Assembly (NCBI GenBank): GCA_963843605.1
Contig: CAWJLA010000002.1
Span: forward strand, 838,557 to 902,556
Direction: 5' to 3'
From: FEN-1297 sp963843605
Lineage (GTDB): Bacteria > Bacteroidota > Ignavibacteria > Ignavibacteriales > Ignavibacteriaceae
DNA length: 64,000 nucleotides
Part shown: positions 39,705 to 48,850 of the stretch, in pieces
Position numbering within the stretch: the first letter of the stretch is position 1
Layout of the letters: every line of letters starts with the position of its first letter
Notes under the pieces: model-generated
What the model was told of the DNA's origin: nothing
What the model saw: the letters and a program-made list of their open reading frames with translations, nothing else
The model's database searches: none
Translations under genes and position numbers: made by a program

Positions 39705-40805
39705 TCAGCCTTTATCCTTGATTACATATTCCTGTTCGTTTATGGAATTCCTTACCAGCATTTCGCCTAAAAGTCCAATACTGAACAACTGGGCACCGAC
39801 AATTATAAGCAGCATACCGAGAAAAAGCATAGGCCGGTTGCTTAATGCTTTACCCATAATCCAGTCAATTGTAAGGTAAGCATTAATAGCAAAACCTACG
39901 ATAAACGAAAGCGCTCCGAAAAAGCCGAAAAAATGCATCGGACGCTTTATATATCTGGTAGAAAATATAACGGTAATAAGATCAACAAAGCCTTTGAAAA
40001 ATCTCGATATACCGAATTTTGTTTTGCCGTAACGCCTCGGATGATGGATGACGACCAGTTCCGTCACTTTGAATCCTTCCCAATCGGCAAGCACCGGCAA
40101 ATAACGGTGCAATTCTCCGTAAACTTTTATAATGTCCGTAACTTCTTTTCTATATGCTTTTAAGCCGCAATTAAAATCATGCAGTTTAATACCGCTCATT
40201 AATCTGGTAATATAATTGAAAAACCGCGATGAATATTTTTTAATAAACGGATCATGTCTTTTCTTTTTCCAGCCGGAAACAAGATCGTATCCTTCATCCA
40301 ATTTTTTAATTAGAGCGGAAATTTCGTTGGGATCATCCTGCAAATCGGCATCCATAGTTATTATAACGTCGCCTGTAACATTTTTAAAACCTATCTGAAG
40401 TGCGGCTGATTTGCCGTAATTTTTCCTGAAACTAAAATACTTGAACCGCCTGTCCTGCCTGCAAATTTCTTTTATAATATTTAATGAATTGTCGTTGCTT
40501 CCGTCATCTATTAACAGAACTTCGAAGCTGATATCGATTGATTTTAAGGCCTTTTTGATTTCATTAACCAGCGGACGTAAAGATTCTTCTTCATTGAAAA
40601 GAGGAACTACGACAGATAATTTTTTAAACGATGATTTTTCCTGTCGTTGTTCCTGATTGCGGGGCCGATAAAATTTTCTTCCTCTGTTATAATATCCCCT
40701 TCTCTTGGGATTACCGCCCGGTGTATTTGATTCAGGCGTGTTAGGATTTTTCTTCCCTTCCGAAGAACTGTTATCGGCCGTATTATCTTTTTTTATTTCT
40801 TCCAA
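39705..40805 (-). CDS. Glycosyltransferase family 2 (DPM/GtrB-like) with basic N-terminal tail
   Basis: 366 residues. Residues about 1-58 are a disordered, Pro/Asn/Arg-rich tail (NPKRRGYYNRGRKFYRPRNQ) not usual for this family. The GT2 core follows, with SVVVPLFNEEESLRPL, the DDG motif (LLIDDGSNDNS), and the DAD motif (ITMDADLQDD). Two C-terminal membrane helices (about 285-345) match polyprenyl-phosphate glycosyltransferases. It likely loads a sugar onto undecaprenyl phosphate. It is the first gene of the minus-strand run and is divergent from the suf operon. Confidence 0.9.
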   Translation of the reverse strand: MEEIKKDNTADNSSSEGKKNPNTPESNTPGGNPKRRGYYNRGRKFYRPRNQEQRQEKSSFKKLSVVVPLFNEEESLRPLVNEIKKALKSIDISFEVLLIDDGSNDNSLNIIKEICRQDRRFKYFSFRKNYGKSAALQIGFKNVTGDVIITMDADLQDDPNEISALIKKLDEGYDLVSGWKKKRHDPFIKKYSSRFFNYITRLMSGIKLHDFNCGLKAYRKEVTDIIKVYGELHRYLPVLADWEGFKVTELVVIHHPRRYGKTKFGISRFFKGFVDLITVIFSTRYIKRPMHFFGFFGALSFIVGFAINAYLTIDWIMGKALSNRPMLFLGMLLIIVGAQLFSIGLLGEMLVRNSINEQEYVIKDKG

Positions 40806-41208
40806 ACTTCAACCTTAATTGTAAACCAAGTTGAAAATTAATGGAATAATAGGATAAAAACAATTTAATCCGCTTTTGAAGACAAGACTTCCTCAATAAA
40901 TAAGTTTTACTACATATAACTTTAGAATCCGGGAACATTAAAGATGTAAGAAACTGTTCCTTTCTCACAGGCCGTACAATCTAAGAAAACCCATGTACCG
41001 GGAAAAAATTTTATCGGGTGAAGATTATAATTGATATTGAATAATTCCACAGTCAGGTTTATACACCAATATCACACATATTTTGGTATTGAAAAAAAAC
41101 AGAAAACCAATCTTGACTTTTTTGTACAGATTATATAGGTTTGAACCGTGTTAGGAATAATTTATATGGTTCCCAATAGATCTTTAAGATCATTAGTCAG
41201 GAGATATA
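40806..41208. other. Divergent promoter region between the glycan GT2 gene and sufB
   Basis: 403 bp with no convincing gene. It contains the suf promoter at 41109-41143 and must also hold the promoter of the minus-strand GT2 gene, which I could not place. The rest is A/T-rich. Confidence 0.5.
41109..41143 (+). promoter_or_regulatory. Probable suf promoter (-33/-7 type) with dyad
   Basis: TAGGTTTG at 41136-41143 is an exact match to the Bacteroidetes -7 consensus TAnnTTTG. A TTG (41113-41115) lies 20 bp before it, as expected for the -33 element. The dyad AATCT (41109-41113) / AGATT (41128-41132) overlaps the -33 side and could be an operator for the Rrf2 protein encoded at the operon end. 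The dyad assignment is inference. Confidence 0.55.
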
Positions 41209-42657
41209 ATGAGTTACACTGAAGTAAATCAACTGGAAGAGATAGCTAATAAAGAATATAAATACGGATTTGTAAGCAAAATTGAGGCAGACAGTCTGCC
41301 CAAAGGATTGAACGAAGATATTATCCGACAGTTATCGGCAAAAAAAGAAGAACCTGAATTCATGACTGAATGGCGGTTAAAAGCCTACAGATACTGGCTG
41401 AAAATGAAAGTACCGGAATGGGCAAATGTTCATTATTCCCCGATTAATTTTCAGGAAATTTCATACTATTCGGCGCCGAAAAAGAAACCGAAACTGGACA
41501 GCCTTGATGAAGTTGATCCCGAACTGCTATCAACTTATGAAAAACTGGGGATATCGTTGGATGAGCAAAAAAGACTAACGGGAGTAGCAGTAGATGCGGT
41601 TTTCGACAGTGTTTCGGTAGCAACAACTTTTAAGGAAAAGCTGTCCGAAATGGGTATTATCTTCTGTTCAATGTCGGAAGCTATTAAAAACCATCCGGAT
41701 TTGATAAAAAAATACCTAGGTAGCGTGGTACCTTATACAGATAATTTCTACGCATCGCTGAATTCGGCTGTTTTCAGCGACGGATCGTTCGCTTATATAC
41801 CTAAGGGTGTCAGATGCCCGATGGAACTTTCTACTTATTTCAGGATAAACGCTGCAAACACAGGACAATTTGAAAGAACTTTAATCATTGCCGATGAAGG
41901 ATCTTATGTAAGCTATCTGGAGGGCTGTACTGCGCCGATGAGAGACGAAAACCAGCTTCACGCCGCGGTTGTTGAACTTATAGCTCTGGATAACGCACAA
42001 ATAAAATATTCCACTGTTCAGAACTGGTACCCCGGAGATAAAAACGGAAAAGGCGGTATATATAATTTTGTTACCAAACGCGGTGCATGCAGGGGTGTGA
42101 ATTCGAAAATATCCTGGACGCAAGTAGAAACCGGTTCGGCCATCACTTGGAAATATCCAAGCTGCATTCTTCAAGGGGATAATTCCATCGGAGAATTTTA
42201 TTCTGTTGCAATGACTAATAATTATCAGCAGGCGGATACCGGTTCAAAGATGATCCATATGGGAAAGAATACAAAGAGCACTATTATTTCCAAAGGTATA
42301 TCCGCCGGAAAAAGCAATAACAGCTACAGGGGCCTTGTAAGAATAATCAAGAACGCAGATAATGCCAGAAATTTCTCACAGTGCGATTCACTTTTGATCG
42401 GCGATAAATGCGGCGCTCATACTTTTCCGTACTTGGAAATAAATAATCCTTCGGCCCAAATAGAACACGAAGCTACTACTTCGAAGATCGGCGAGGACCA
42501 GATATTTTATTTAAATCAGCGCGGCATTTCAACTGAAGACGCAATCGGTATGATTGTAAACGGATACTGCAAAGAAGTATTCAAAGAACTTCCGATGGAA
42601 TTTGCGGTAGAAGCCCAGAAACTCTTAAGCGTCAGTCTTGAAGGAAGCGTCGGATAA
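41209..42657 (+). CDS. sufB: Fe-S cluster assembly scaffold subunit SufB
   Basis: 482 residues. Part of the SufBCD complex that builds Fe-S clusters and passes them on. Recognised by GVRCPMELSTYFRINAANTGQFERT, YLEGCTAP, and RGLVRIIKNADNARNFSQCDSLLIG with conserved cysteines, then FPYLEINNPSAQIEHEATTS. The ribosome site is AGGAG about 9 bp before the ATG. First gene of the suf operon. Confidence 0.97.
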   Translation: MSYTEVNQLEEIANKEYKYGFVSKIEADSLPKGLNEDIIRQLSAKKEEPEFMTEWRLKAYRYWLKMKVPEWANVHYSPINFQEISYYSAPKKKPKLDSLDEVDPELLSTYEKLGISLDEQKRLTGVAVDAVFDSVSVATTFKEKLSEMGIIFCSMSEAIKNHPDLIKKYLGSVVPYTDNFYASLNSAVFSDGSFAYIPKGVRCPMELSTYFRINAANTGQFERTLIIADEGSYVSYLEGCTAPMRDENQLHAAVVELIALDNAQIKYSTVQNWYPGDKNGKGGIYNFVTKRGACRGVNSKISWTQVETGSAITWKYPSCILQGDNSIGEFYSVAMTNNYQQADTGSKMIHMGKNTKSTIISKGISAGKSNNSYRGLVRIIKNADNARNFSQCDSLLIGDKCGAHTFPYLEINNPSAQIEHEATTSKIGEDQIFYLNQRGISTEDAIGMIVNGYCKEVFKELPMEFAVEAQKLLSVSLEGSVG

Positions 42658-42728
42658 AGAGTAGTTACAATGAAAAATTAAAAATTAAAAATTTCATTTG
42701 GTCCGCCAAAACTTGAAAGGTAAAATTA

Positions 42729-43490
42729 ATGTTAGAAATTAAAAATTTACATGTTAATATCGAAGGAAAAGAAATATTAAAAGGCATCAACCTTAAAATT
42801 AATAGCGGAGAGGTGCACGCAATAATGGGTCCGAACGGCGGCGGTAAAAGTACCCTGGCTTCGGTTCTTGCCGGAAGAGAAGGATACGAAGTTACAAAAG
42901 GCGAAGTTTATTATAACGGCAAGAATCTGTTAGAACTTTCTCCGGAAGACAGGGCGCGCGAAGGTATATTCCTGGCTTTTCAATATCCTGTAGAAATTCC
43001 CGGCGTTAGTAATACCAATCTGCTAAAAACAGCTCTGAACGAAATAAGAAAATATCGTGGTGAAGAAGAACTCGATACAATGGAATTCCTTACGCTGATA
43101 AAAGACAGAATGAAATTGGTAGAACTCGATCAGTCATTATTAAGCAGATCAGTTAACGAAGGTTTTTCCGGCGGAGAGAAAAAGAGAAATGAAATTTTCC
43201 AGATGGCTGTTCTCGAACCGAAATTATCTATTCTAGATGAAACCGATTCGGGCCTGGATATAGATGCTCTTCGCATAGTTGCAAACGGCGTCAACAAATT
43301 AAAATCGCAGAAGCGTTCCATAATCGTGGTAACTCATTATCAGAGATTACTGAATTATATTATCCCTGACTTTGTACACGTTTTATATAACGGTAAGATA
43401 GTAAAGTCGGGCGGAAAAGAATTAGCCTTTGAACTTGAAGAAAAAGGATACGATTGGGTTAAAGACCCCAAAGAACTGGTAGAACATTAG
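42729..43490 (+). CDS. sufC: Fe-S cluster assembly ATPase SufC
   Basis: 253 residues, ABC-type ATPase. Walker A is GPNGGGKST (about 36-44), the signature is SGGEKKRNEIFQ (about 147-158), and Walker B is LSILDETDSGLDIDAL (about 167-182). Works with SufB and SufD. Lies 71 bp after sufB. Confidence 0.97.
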   Translation: MLEIKNLHVNIEGKEILKGINLKINSGEVHAIMGPNGGGKSTLASVLAGREGYEVTKGEVYYNGKNLLELSPEDRAREGIFLAFQYPVEIPGVSNTNLLKTALNEIRKYRGEEELDTMEFLTLIKDRMKLVELDQSLLSRSVNEGFSGGEKKRNEIFQMAVLEPKLSILDETDSGLDIDALRIVANGVNKLKSQKRSIIVVTHYQRLLNYIIPDFVHVLYNGKIVKSGGKELAFELEEKGYDWVKDPKELVEH

Positions 43491-43584
43491 AATAAGGATG
43501 AAAATTTATTCTCTTGAACTTGAATTACCATTTGGTTCAATTTTAAGCTCATAGTATTGTAAATAATTTTTTAATTGGAGAGAC

Positions 43585-44904
43585 ATGAGTAAGAGTTTAG
43601 ATACGAAAAGCTGGTATTTATCCAGCTTTAAGAATTTTGAAAACAGTTTAAACGGTGAAAGCAATCAGCCTATTCACAAACTGCGAAAGGAAGCCATAGA
43701 AAAATTTTCCGAGCTGAACTTCCCTACTACGCACGATGAAGAATGGAAATACACTAATATTGCTCCTTTATTAAAATATAATTTTAAGTCTGCGCCGGCG
43801 ATTAATAAATTACCGTATTCTAATATTAAACCTTTTTTATTCGGGGGAATGAAAAGCAACCGGCTTGTTTTTGTTAACGGACGATTTGCGGAAAAATTAT
43901 CGGATATTTTAGGCGCAAAAAGCGGAATAGAAATACGCAGTATTGAAGAGGGACTTCAAAACAATTCGGAAATTTTATACGGCCATTTAGGGCAATATGC
44001 AAATTATAAGGAGCAAATATTCACGGCTTTAAGCACCGCCTTCACCAGGGACGGAGCTTACATTTACATACCGGACGGTAAAATAGTTGAAGACCCCGTT
44101 CATATTTTATTTGTAACCGATTCCGGAAATGAAAACATTTTAACCCAGCCTAGGAATCTGATTATCGCAGGTAAAAACTCGCAGGCTACGATCGTTGAAC
44201 ATTATGTTTCTACCGGAGAGAATACATATTTCACAAATTCGGTAACGGAAGTTTATGCCGACGAGAATGCTGTGATAGATCATATTAAACTTCAGGAAGA
44301 AAGTAAAAAAGCATTTCATATTTCAAGAACTGAGGTAAGGCAGGAAAGAAATAGTAATTTTGTTTCTCATTCGATATCGACAGGCGGAGAAATCTCTAGA
44401 AACGATATTAATTCGGTTTTCAATTCGGAGGGAAGCGAATGCACTCTGAACGGCCTGTATCTGCTAAGCGGAAATCAATTATACGATGCGCATACAATGA
44501 TAGATCATGCAAAACCTTACTGCAACAGCCACGAGCATTATAAAGGAATTTTAGATGACAAGTCGCGCGGAGTATTCAACGGAAAAGTAATGGTTAGACC
44601 GGATGCACAAAAAACGAATGCTTTCCAGGAAAACAACAATATCATACTTTCCGATGAAGCGCTGGTAAATACAAAGCCGCAGCTTGAGATTTTCGCCGAC
44701 GACGTAAAATGCTCGCACGGAGCAACCATCGGACAACTGGATCAAGATTCTATGTTCTATTTGAAATCGCGCGGTATAGGAGAAGAAAAAAGCAGAATTA
44801 TTCTTATGCATGCATTCTGCAGCGACATCGTAAAAACAATAAAAGTAAAAGAAGTTAAAAATTACCTGGAAGAAATTCTGGAAACGCTTTTCAGTCAGGA
44901 TTAA
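43585..44904 (+). CDS. sufD: Fe-S cluster assembly protein SufD
   Basis: 439 residues. N-terminal helical part with HDEEWKYTNIAPL, and a SufD core with RPDAQKTNAFQENNNIILSD, then IFADDVKCSHGATIGQLDQDSMFYLKSRGI at the C-terminal end (His/Cys conserved). Forms the scaffold with SufB. AGAGA precedes the start. 94 bp after sufC. Confidence 0.96.
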   Translation: MSKSLDTKSWYLSSFKNFENSLNGESNQPIHKLRKEAIEKFSELNFPTTHDEEWKYTNIAPLLKYNFKSAPAINKLPYSNIKPFLFGGMKSNRLVFVNGRFAEKLSDILGAKSGIEIRSIEEGLQNNSEILYGHLGQYANYKEQIFTALSTAFTRDGAYIYIPDGKIVEDPVHILFVTDSGNENILTQPRNLIIAGKNSQATIVEHYVSTGENTYFTNSVTEVYADENAVIDHIKLQEESKKAFHISRTEVRQERNSNFVSHSISTGGEISRNDINSVFNSEGSECTLNGLYLLSGNQLYDAHTMIDHAKPYCNSHEHYKGILDDKSRGVFNGKVMVRPDAQKTNAFQENNNIILSDEALVNTKPQLEIFADDVKCSHGATIGQLDQDSMFYLKSRGIGEEKSRIILMHAFCSDIVKTIKVKEVKNYLEEILETLFSQD

Positions 44905-44920
44905 GAAAGAAGGTGCCGAA

Positions 44921-46177
44921 TTGGATATTAAAGCAGAAGTAAAAAACAGCAGGATTAAAGAGTATCCGTTGGAAAGAATCATAAAAGATTTCCCTATTCT
45001 TCAAAAAACTATTCACGGCAAGCCTCTTTGTTATCTAGATAATGCAGCCACTACTCAGAAACCGCAGGCAGTAATAGACGCTCTGGTGGAATACTATTCA
45101 TCTATGAACGCAAATATTCACCGGGCGGTACATCACTTAAGCGAGGTCTCGACAAAGGCTTTCGAAGACTCGAGAACCAAGGTTAAAAATTTTATAAATG
45201 CAAAATCCGAAAAAGAAATTATTTTTACCAAAGGCACTACCGAATCGATAAATTTAGTTGCCGATATATTCCGTAAAAGTATGTTAAAAGACGGAGATGA
45301 AATAATTATATCGGGAATGGAGCATCATTCTAATATTGTACCGTGGCAGCTTTTAAAAAGCGAAAAAAATATTAAAATAAAAGTTATTCCGCTTGACGAT
45401 AACGGAGAAATCATTTTCGATGAATACGAAAAATTAATATCGGAAAAGACAAAGCTTGTGTCGGTGGTATATGTCTCTAATTCACTGGGTACAATTAATC
45501 CCGTAAAACAAATAATAGATACTGCACATAAATATAATATACCGGTTCTGATAGACGCCGCTCAGGCCATTCAGCATATCAAGCTGGATGTACAGGAGCT
45601 TGAATGCGATTTCCTGGCATTTTCGGGACATAAAATATACGGTCCCACCGGAATCGGAATTTTATACGGCAAGCAAAAACTTCTTGAAGCTCTTCCGCCT
45701 TATCAGGGCGGCGGAGATATGATTTCAAAAGTTACTTTTGAAAAAACCGCATTTAACGAATTGCCGTACAAGTTTGAAGCCGGTACTTCAAATATAGCAG
45801 GTGCCATCGCGTTGGGTGCAGCGTTGGATTATGTTTCGCAAATCGGCCTTGATGCAATTTATGCTCATGAATCGGAACTGCTAAAATATGCAACCGAAAA
45901 ATTGTCCCGGGTTCCGGGTTTAAAAATTATCGGTAATGCTTCAAATAAAAGCAGTGTAATATCTTTCGTCTTCGACAATATTCATCCGCACGATGTAGGA
46001 ACATTTTTGGATTTTGAAGGAGTAGCCGTCAGGACAGGTCACCATTGTACACAGCCTGTAATGATAAGATACAACATACCGGCTACTACAAGGGCTTCTT
46101 TTGCATTATACAATACAAAAGAAGAAGTCGATACCCTTTACAACGGACTAACTAAAATAATTGAGGTCTTCACTTAA
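44921..46177 (+). CDS. sufS: Cysteine desulfurase SufS
   Basis: 418 residues, PLP-dependent. Takes sulfur from cysteine for Fe-S assembly. The Schiff-base Lys is in FSGHKIYGPTG (about 227-237), and the active Cys in VRTGHHCTQPVM (about 370). The start is TTG at 44921, chosen because AAGAAGG lies 7-9 bp before it; the first 25 residues are a less conserved extension before IIKDFPILQK. It ends on the sufU start codon. Confidence 0.95.
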   Translation: MDIKAEVKNSRIKEYPLERIIKDFPILQKTIHGKPLCYLDNAATTQKPQAVIDALVEYYSSMNANIHRAVHHLSEVSTKAFEDSRTKVKNFINAKSEKEIIFTKGTTESINLVADIFRKSMLKDGDEIIISGMEHHSNIVPWQLLKSEKNIKIKVIPLDDNGEIIFDEYEKLISEKTKLVSVVYVSNSLGTINPVKQIIDTAHKYNIPVLIDAAQAIQHIKLDVQELECDFLAFSGHKIYGPTGIGILYGKQKLLEALPPYQGGGDMISKVTFEKTAFNELPYKFEAGTSNIAGAIALGAALDYVSQIGLDAIYAHESELLKYATEKLSRVPGLKIIGNASNKSSVISFVFDNIHPHDVGTFLDFEGVAVRTGHHCTQPVMIRYNIPATTRASFALYNTKEEVDTLYNGLTKIIEVFT

Positions 46178-46644
46178 TGGATAACGAACTCAGAGAATTA
46201 TATCAGCAGGTAATATTAGATCACAATAAAAGCCCCAGAAATTTCAAGGTGCTCGAACACGCAAATCATTCGGCGGAAGGTTATAATCCGCTTTGCGGCG
46301 ACAGAATAGATATTTATGTGGAGCTGGAAAACGGTATCGTAAAAGATATCAGCTTTCAGGGATCGGGTTGTGCCATTTCAAAAGCATCGGCTTCATTAAT
46401 GAGCTCGATCGTTAAAGGTAAAACAAAACAGGAAGCGGAAGAATTATTCAATAAATTTCACGACCTGATAACCGGGAAGCTGGGTGAAGATCCGGATATC
46501 GAGGATCTCGGCAAACTTGCGGTTTTTTCCGGTGTAAGGGAATTTCCCGCCAGGGTAAAATGTGCAAGTCTTGCGTGGCATACAATGATCTCAGCTTTGA
46601 ACGATGAGCAGAAACTTGTTTCAACCGAAGAATCGTCAAACTAA
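46177..46644 (+). CDS. sufU: SufU-like scaffold / sulfur-transfer protein
   Basis: 155 residues. SufU in Gram-positives is a Zn protein that accepts sulfur from SufS; here it may do the same. Conserved cysteines: NPLCGDRIDIYV, GSGCAISKASASL, and VKCASLAW, with an Asp in CGD. The start overlaps the sufS stop by one base (TAATG), implying tight co-translation. Confidence 0.93.
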   Translation: MDNELRELYQQVILDHNKSPRNFKVLEHANHSAEGYNPLCGDRIDIYVELENGIVKDISFQGSGCAISKASASLMSSIVKGKTKQEAEELFNKFHDLITGKLGEDPDIEDLGKLAVFSGVREFPARVKCASLAWHTMISALNDEQKLVSTEESSN

Positions 46645-46657
46645 TCGTAGTAATAAA

Positions 46658-46990
46658 ATGAATACCTATATGGAAACAATTAACAAACAAGAACTCGAAG
46701 AGAAAATTATCCGGACATTAAAAACATGTTACGATCCTGAGATACCAGTTGATATCTTCGAATTAGGATTAATATACGAAATCAAAATTTCCGATGAAGC
46801 CGAAGTAAACGTTAAAATGACCTTAACTTCGCCGGCTTGCCCGGTTGCAGGCTCGCTTCCCCCGGAAGTAGAAGCAAAACTGCGAGCATTACCTGAGATT
46901 AAAAATGTAAAGATTGAATTAGTCTGGAGTCCGCCATGGGACAGGGACATGATGTCGGATATTGCAAAAGTAGAATTGGGAATGTACTAA
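46658..46990 (+). CDS. DUF59 metal-sulfur cluster assembly factor (SufT-like)
   Basis: 110 residues from the ATG at 46658; the longer frame from 46604 runs into the sufU coding end and lacks a good ribosome site. CYDPEIPVDIFELGLIYEI is the DUF59 motif, and TSPACPVAGSLPPEVE holds the conserved Cys. SufT-type proteins aid Fe-S cluster maturation. It follows sufU by 13 bp. Confidence 0.93.
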   Translation: MNTYMETINKQELEEKIIRTLKTCYDPEIPVDIFELGLIYEIKISDEAEVNVKMTLTSPACPVAGSLPPEVEAKLRALPEIKNVKIELVWSPPWDRDMMSDIAKVELGMY

Positions 46991-47096
46991 ATGATAAAAT
47001 TATGGAAATCAAAACTTGAACTTGAACTCAATGGCAAGTTCAAGAAATAGCAATAACTAGGATCACTTATAATAAAACCAAGAAAAGGAGAAACAC

Positions 47097-47634
47097 ATGT
47101 TCAATATTATTTCGCGTCCCCCGATGTATGATCAGGATGCAGTTCAACCAATGCGCGATGAATTGGTTGCAGTCGGCTTTGAAGAATTATTAACGCCTTC
47201 GGATGTTGACAAAGCCGTAAATGAGAACGAGGACAAAACTGTTTTAATATTGATTAATTCGGTATGCGGGTGTGCTGCGGGAAGTGCGAGACCGGGAGTT
47301 TCACTTGCTCTTCAGAATTCTGCAATACCGGATAAAATGTACACCGGATTTGCAGGGCAGGAAACGCGACGCAGTTGACAAGATAAGACAATATGTAGGG
47401 AATGCTTATCCTCCTTCCTCTCCCAGTGTTGCTTTGTTTAAGAATAAAACCCTGGTTTATTTTATGCCAAGATACGAAATTGAAGGAAGAGGACCGGAAC
47501 AAATTGCCGAAGAATTAATAAACGTTTTTGATGAGCACTGTTCGGCTCAGGGACCGTCAATAAGCCCTGAACAATTTTCACAAGTAATTTATGCGAAACA
47601 ATGCGGTTCCAAGATACCGATTTTTAAAGGATAA
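47097..47634 (+). CDS. Bacilliredoxin BrxA/BrxB family, single-base frameshift
   Basis: About 178 residues when repaired. The active site is NSVCGCAAGSARPGV with Cys57 and Cys59 (CGC). As printed, the first frame stops at 47378 and the second opens at 47272. Removing one A from AAA at 47362-47364 makes FAGQERDAVDKIRQYVG, which is normal. The C-terminal extension (QFSQVIYAKQCGSKIPIF) adds about 30 residues and two more Cys relative to Bacillus YqiW. It reverses bacillithiol-type mixed disulfides and here may protect Fe-S or Suf proteins. A good RBS (AAGGAG) is upstream. Confidence 0.88.
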
Positions 47635-47771
47635 ATAGTATAATAAAAATTCTATTCAAAACTCGACTGTTTAATAATTAGCGGCCGAAAACATATGAAA
47701 CCATGCTGTTGCCCTATAATTGTTAATAGATAAAGTATTATTATAAGATGAGAATAAATTAAGTAAACATA

Positions 47772-48251
47772 ATGAAATTCAGTTCGCAAGAAGAATACGG
47801 TTTAAGGTGTATGCTAAGGATCGGTCAATCTAAATCACCAACGGGATTGACCATTCCCGAAATAAGTCAGCTGGAGGGCCTGTCAACTGCAAATGTCGGC
47901 AAAATCCTTCGAGCATTGCGCCTCGGAGGTTTTATTGAAAGTACAAGAGGCCAGACCGGCGGGTATAAATTATCACGTTCTCCCGAAGAAATTATTATCG
48001 GCGAAGTTTTAGCAATACTCGGAGGCAGACTCTTTGAGGAAGATTTCTGCAGCGATCATTCAGGTACGGAAATGATATGTACGCACACAATCGACTGTTC
48101 GCTCAGATCGCTCTGGCGTACAATTCAATTGCTGCTTGACAGCGTACTTGGAAAGATGACTCTTAAAGATCTGCTCGGCAATGAACAGGATGTTTCGGTG
48201 CTTGCGTCTAATTATGCAGATGATGCCGATAAACCGTTAATAGTAAATTGA
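47772..48251 (+). CDS. Rrf2-family transcriptional regulator, probable Fe-S sensor
   Basis: 159 residues. An N-terminal winged HTH (LTIPEISQLEGLSTANVGKI) is followed by the effector helix region with three cysteines, Cys93, Cys103 and Cys109 (FCSDHSGTEMICTHTIDC). This matches cluster-binding Rrf2 proteins such as IscR/SufR, though the Cys spacing (9, then 5 residues) differs from E. coli IscR (C-X5-C-X5-C). Position at the end of the suf operon suggests it regulates that operon. A 137-bp gap separates it from the bacilliredoxin. Confidence 0.9.
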   Translation: MKFSSQEEYGLRCMLRIGQSKSPTGLTIPEISQLEGLSTANVGKILRALRLGGFIESTRGQTGGYKLSRSPEEIIIGEVLAILGGRLFEEDFCSDHSGTEMICTHTIDCSLRSLWRTIQLLLDSVLGKMTLKDLLGNEQDVSVLASNYADDADKPLIVN

Positions 48252-48260
48252 TGGACCGGC

Positions 48261-48283
48261 GGGGAAGACTACTGTTCTTCCCC
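48261..48283 (+). terminator. Bidirectional terminator at the end of the suf operon
   Basis: An 8-bp perfect stem GGGGAAGA / TCTTCCCC with a 7-nt loop (CTACTGT), just after the Rrf2 stop, followed by a T-rich stretch (TCTTCTTATATTTTT). It overlaps the last codons of the convergent gene at 48269. Confidence 0.75.
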
Positions 48284-48622
48284 GGGTCTTCTTATATTTT
48301 TATTCTTCAAATACCCTTCCTTTTCAAGATTTTCAATCGATTTATATATTTTGATACTTACTTCCGCAGAATTTTCAAATCCGGTGGATATTATTTTTAC
48401 CCCGTTAATCTCGACATCAAGCTTAACGGTTGAGATTAATTTATTTTCGGCAATCAGATCATGACTTACCCTCAGCTTATTTTCCGGGATATTGGATAAT
48501 ACCCAGGAAATCCCTTTTCTGGCATTTTGATATGCCTTATCGATAACGCTGTCGGCCGGTGCCTGAGGATAAATAAATACCGAAGGAACTGTTAGAATGA
48601 AAATGAATAATATATTTTTCAT
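48269..48622 (-). CDS. Small exported hypothetical protein
   Basis: 117 residues. N-terminal signal peptide MKNILFIFILTVPSVFIYPQ, then a soluble domain of about 95 residues with the repeating KLISTVKLDVEINGVKIIS strands. Not recognised. Convergent with the Rrf2 gene, its stop lying in the terminator stem. No function proposed. Confidence 0.65.
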   Translation of the reverse strand: MKNILFIFILTVPSVFIYPQAPADSVIDKAYQNARKGISWVLSNIPENKLRVSHDLIAENKLISTVKLDVEINGVKIISTGFENSAEVSIKIYKSIENLEKEGYLKNKNIRRPGEEQ

Positions 48623-48850
48623 TTTTTCCCCTTTTATTTTGCAAACCAGGTAAGATCACATTTAAATATAATCTTATAAAATTTATTTAACAGTTTTTTT
48701 TTCGACTGTATCGACGGCTGGTTTTTACGGCATTTGCCGAATTAAATTATTACTGCCGAATTTGTTTTTTGATTTAGCCTATTTCATTAGCTATTTTTGT
48801 ATCTGATGTTTATCGGATCAGTATTAATCAAAAAATAACGGAGTAATTTA

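Noticed and set aside
46604..46657. Longer start for the DUF59 gene
   Set aside because: It would overlap the end of sufU out of frame, and homologues start at the ATG at 46658.
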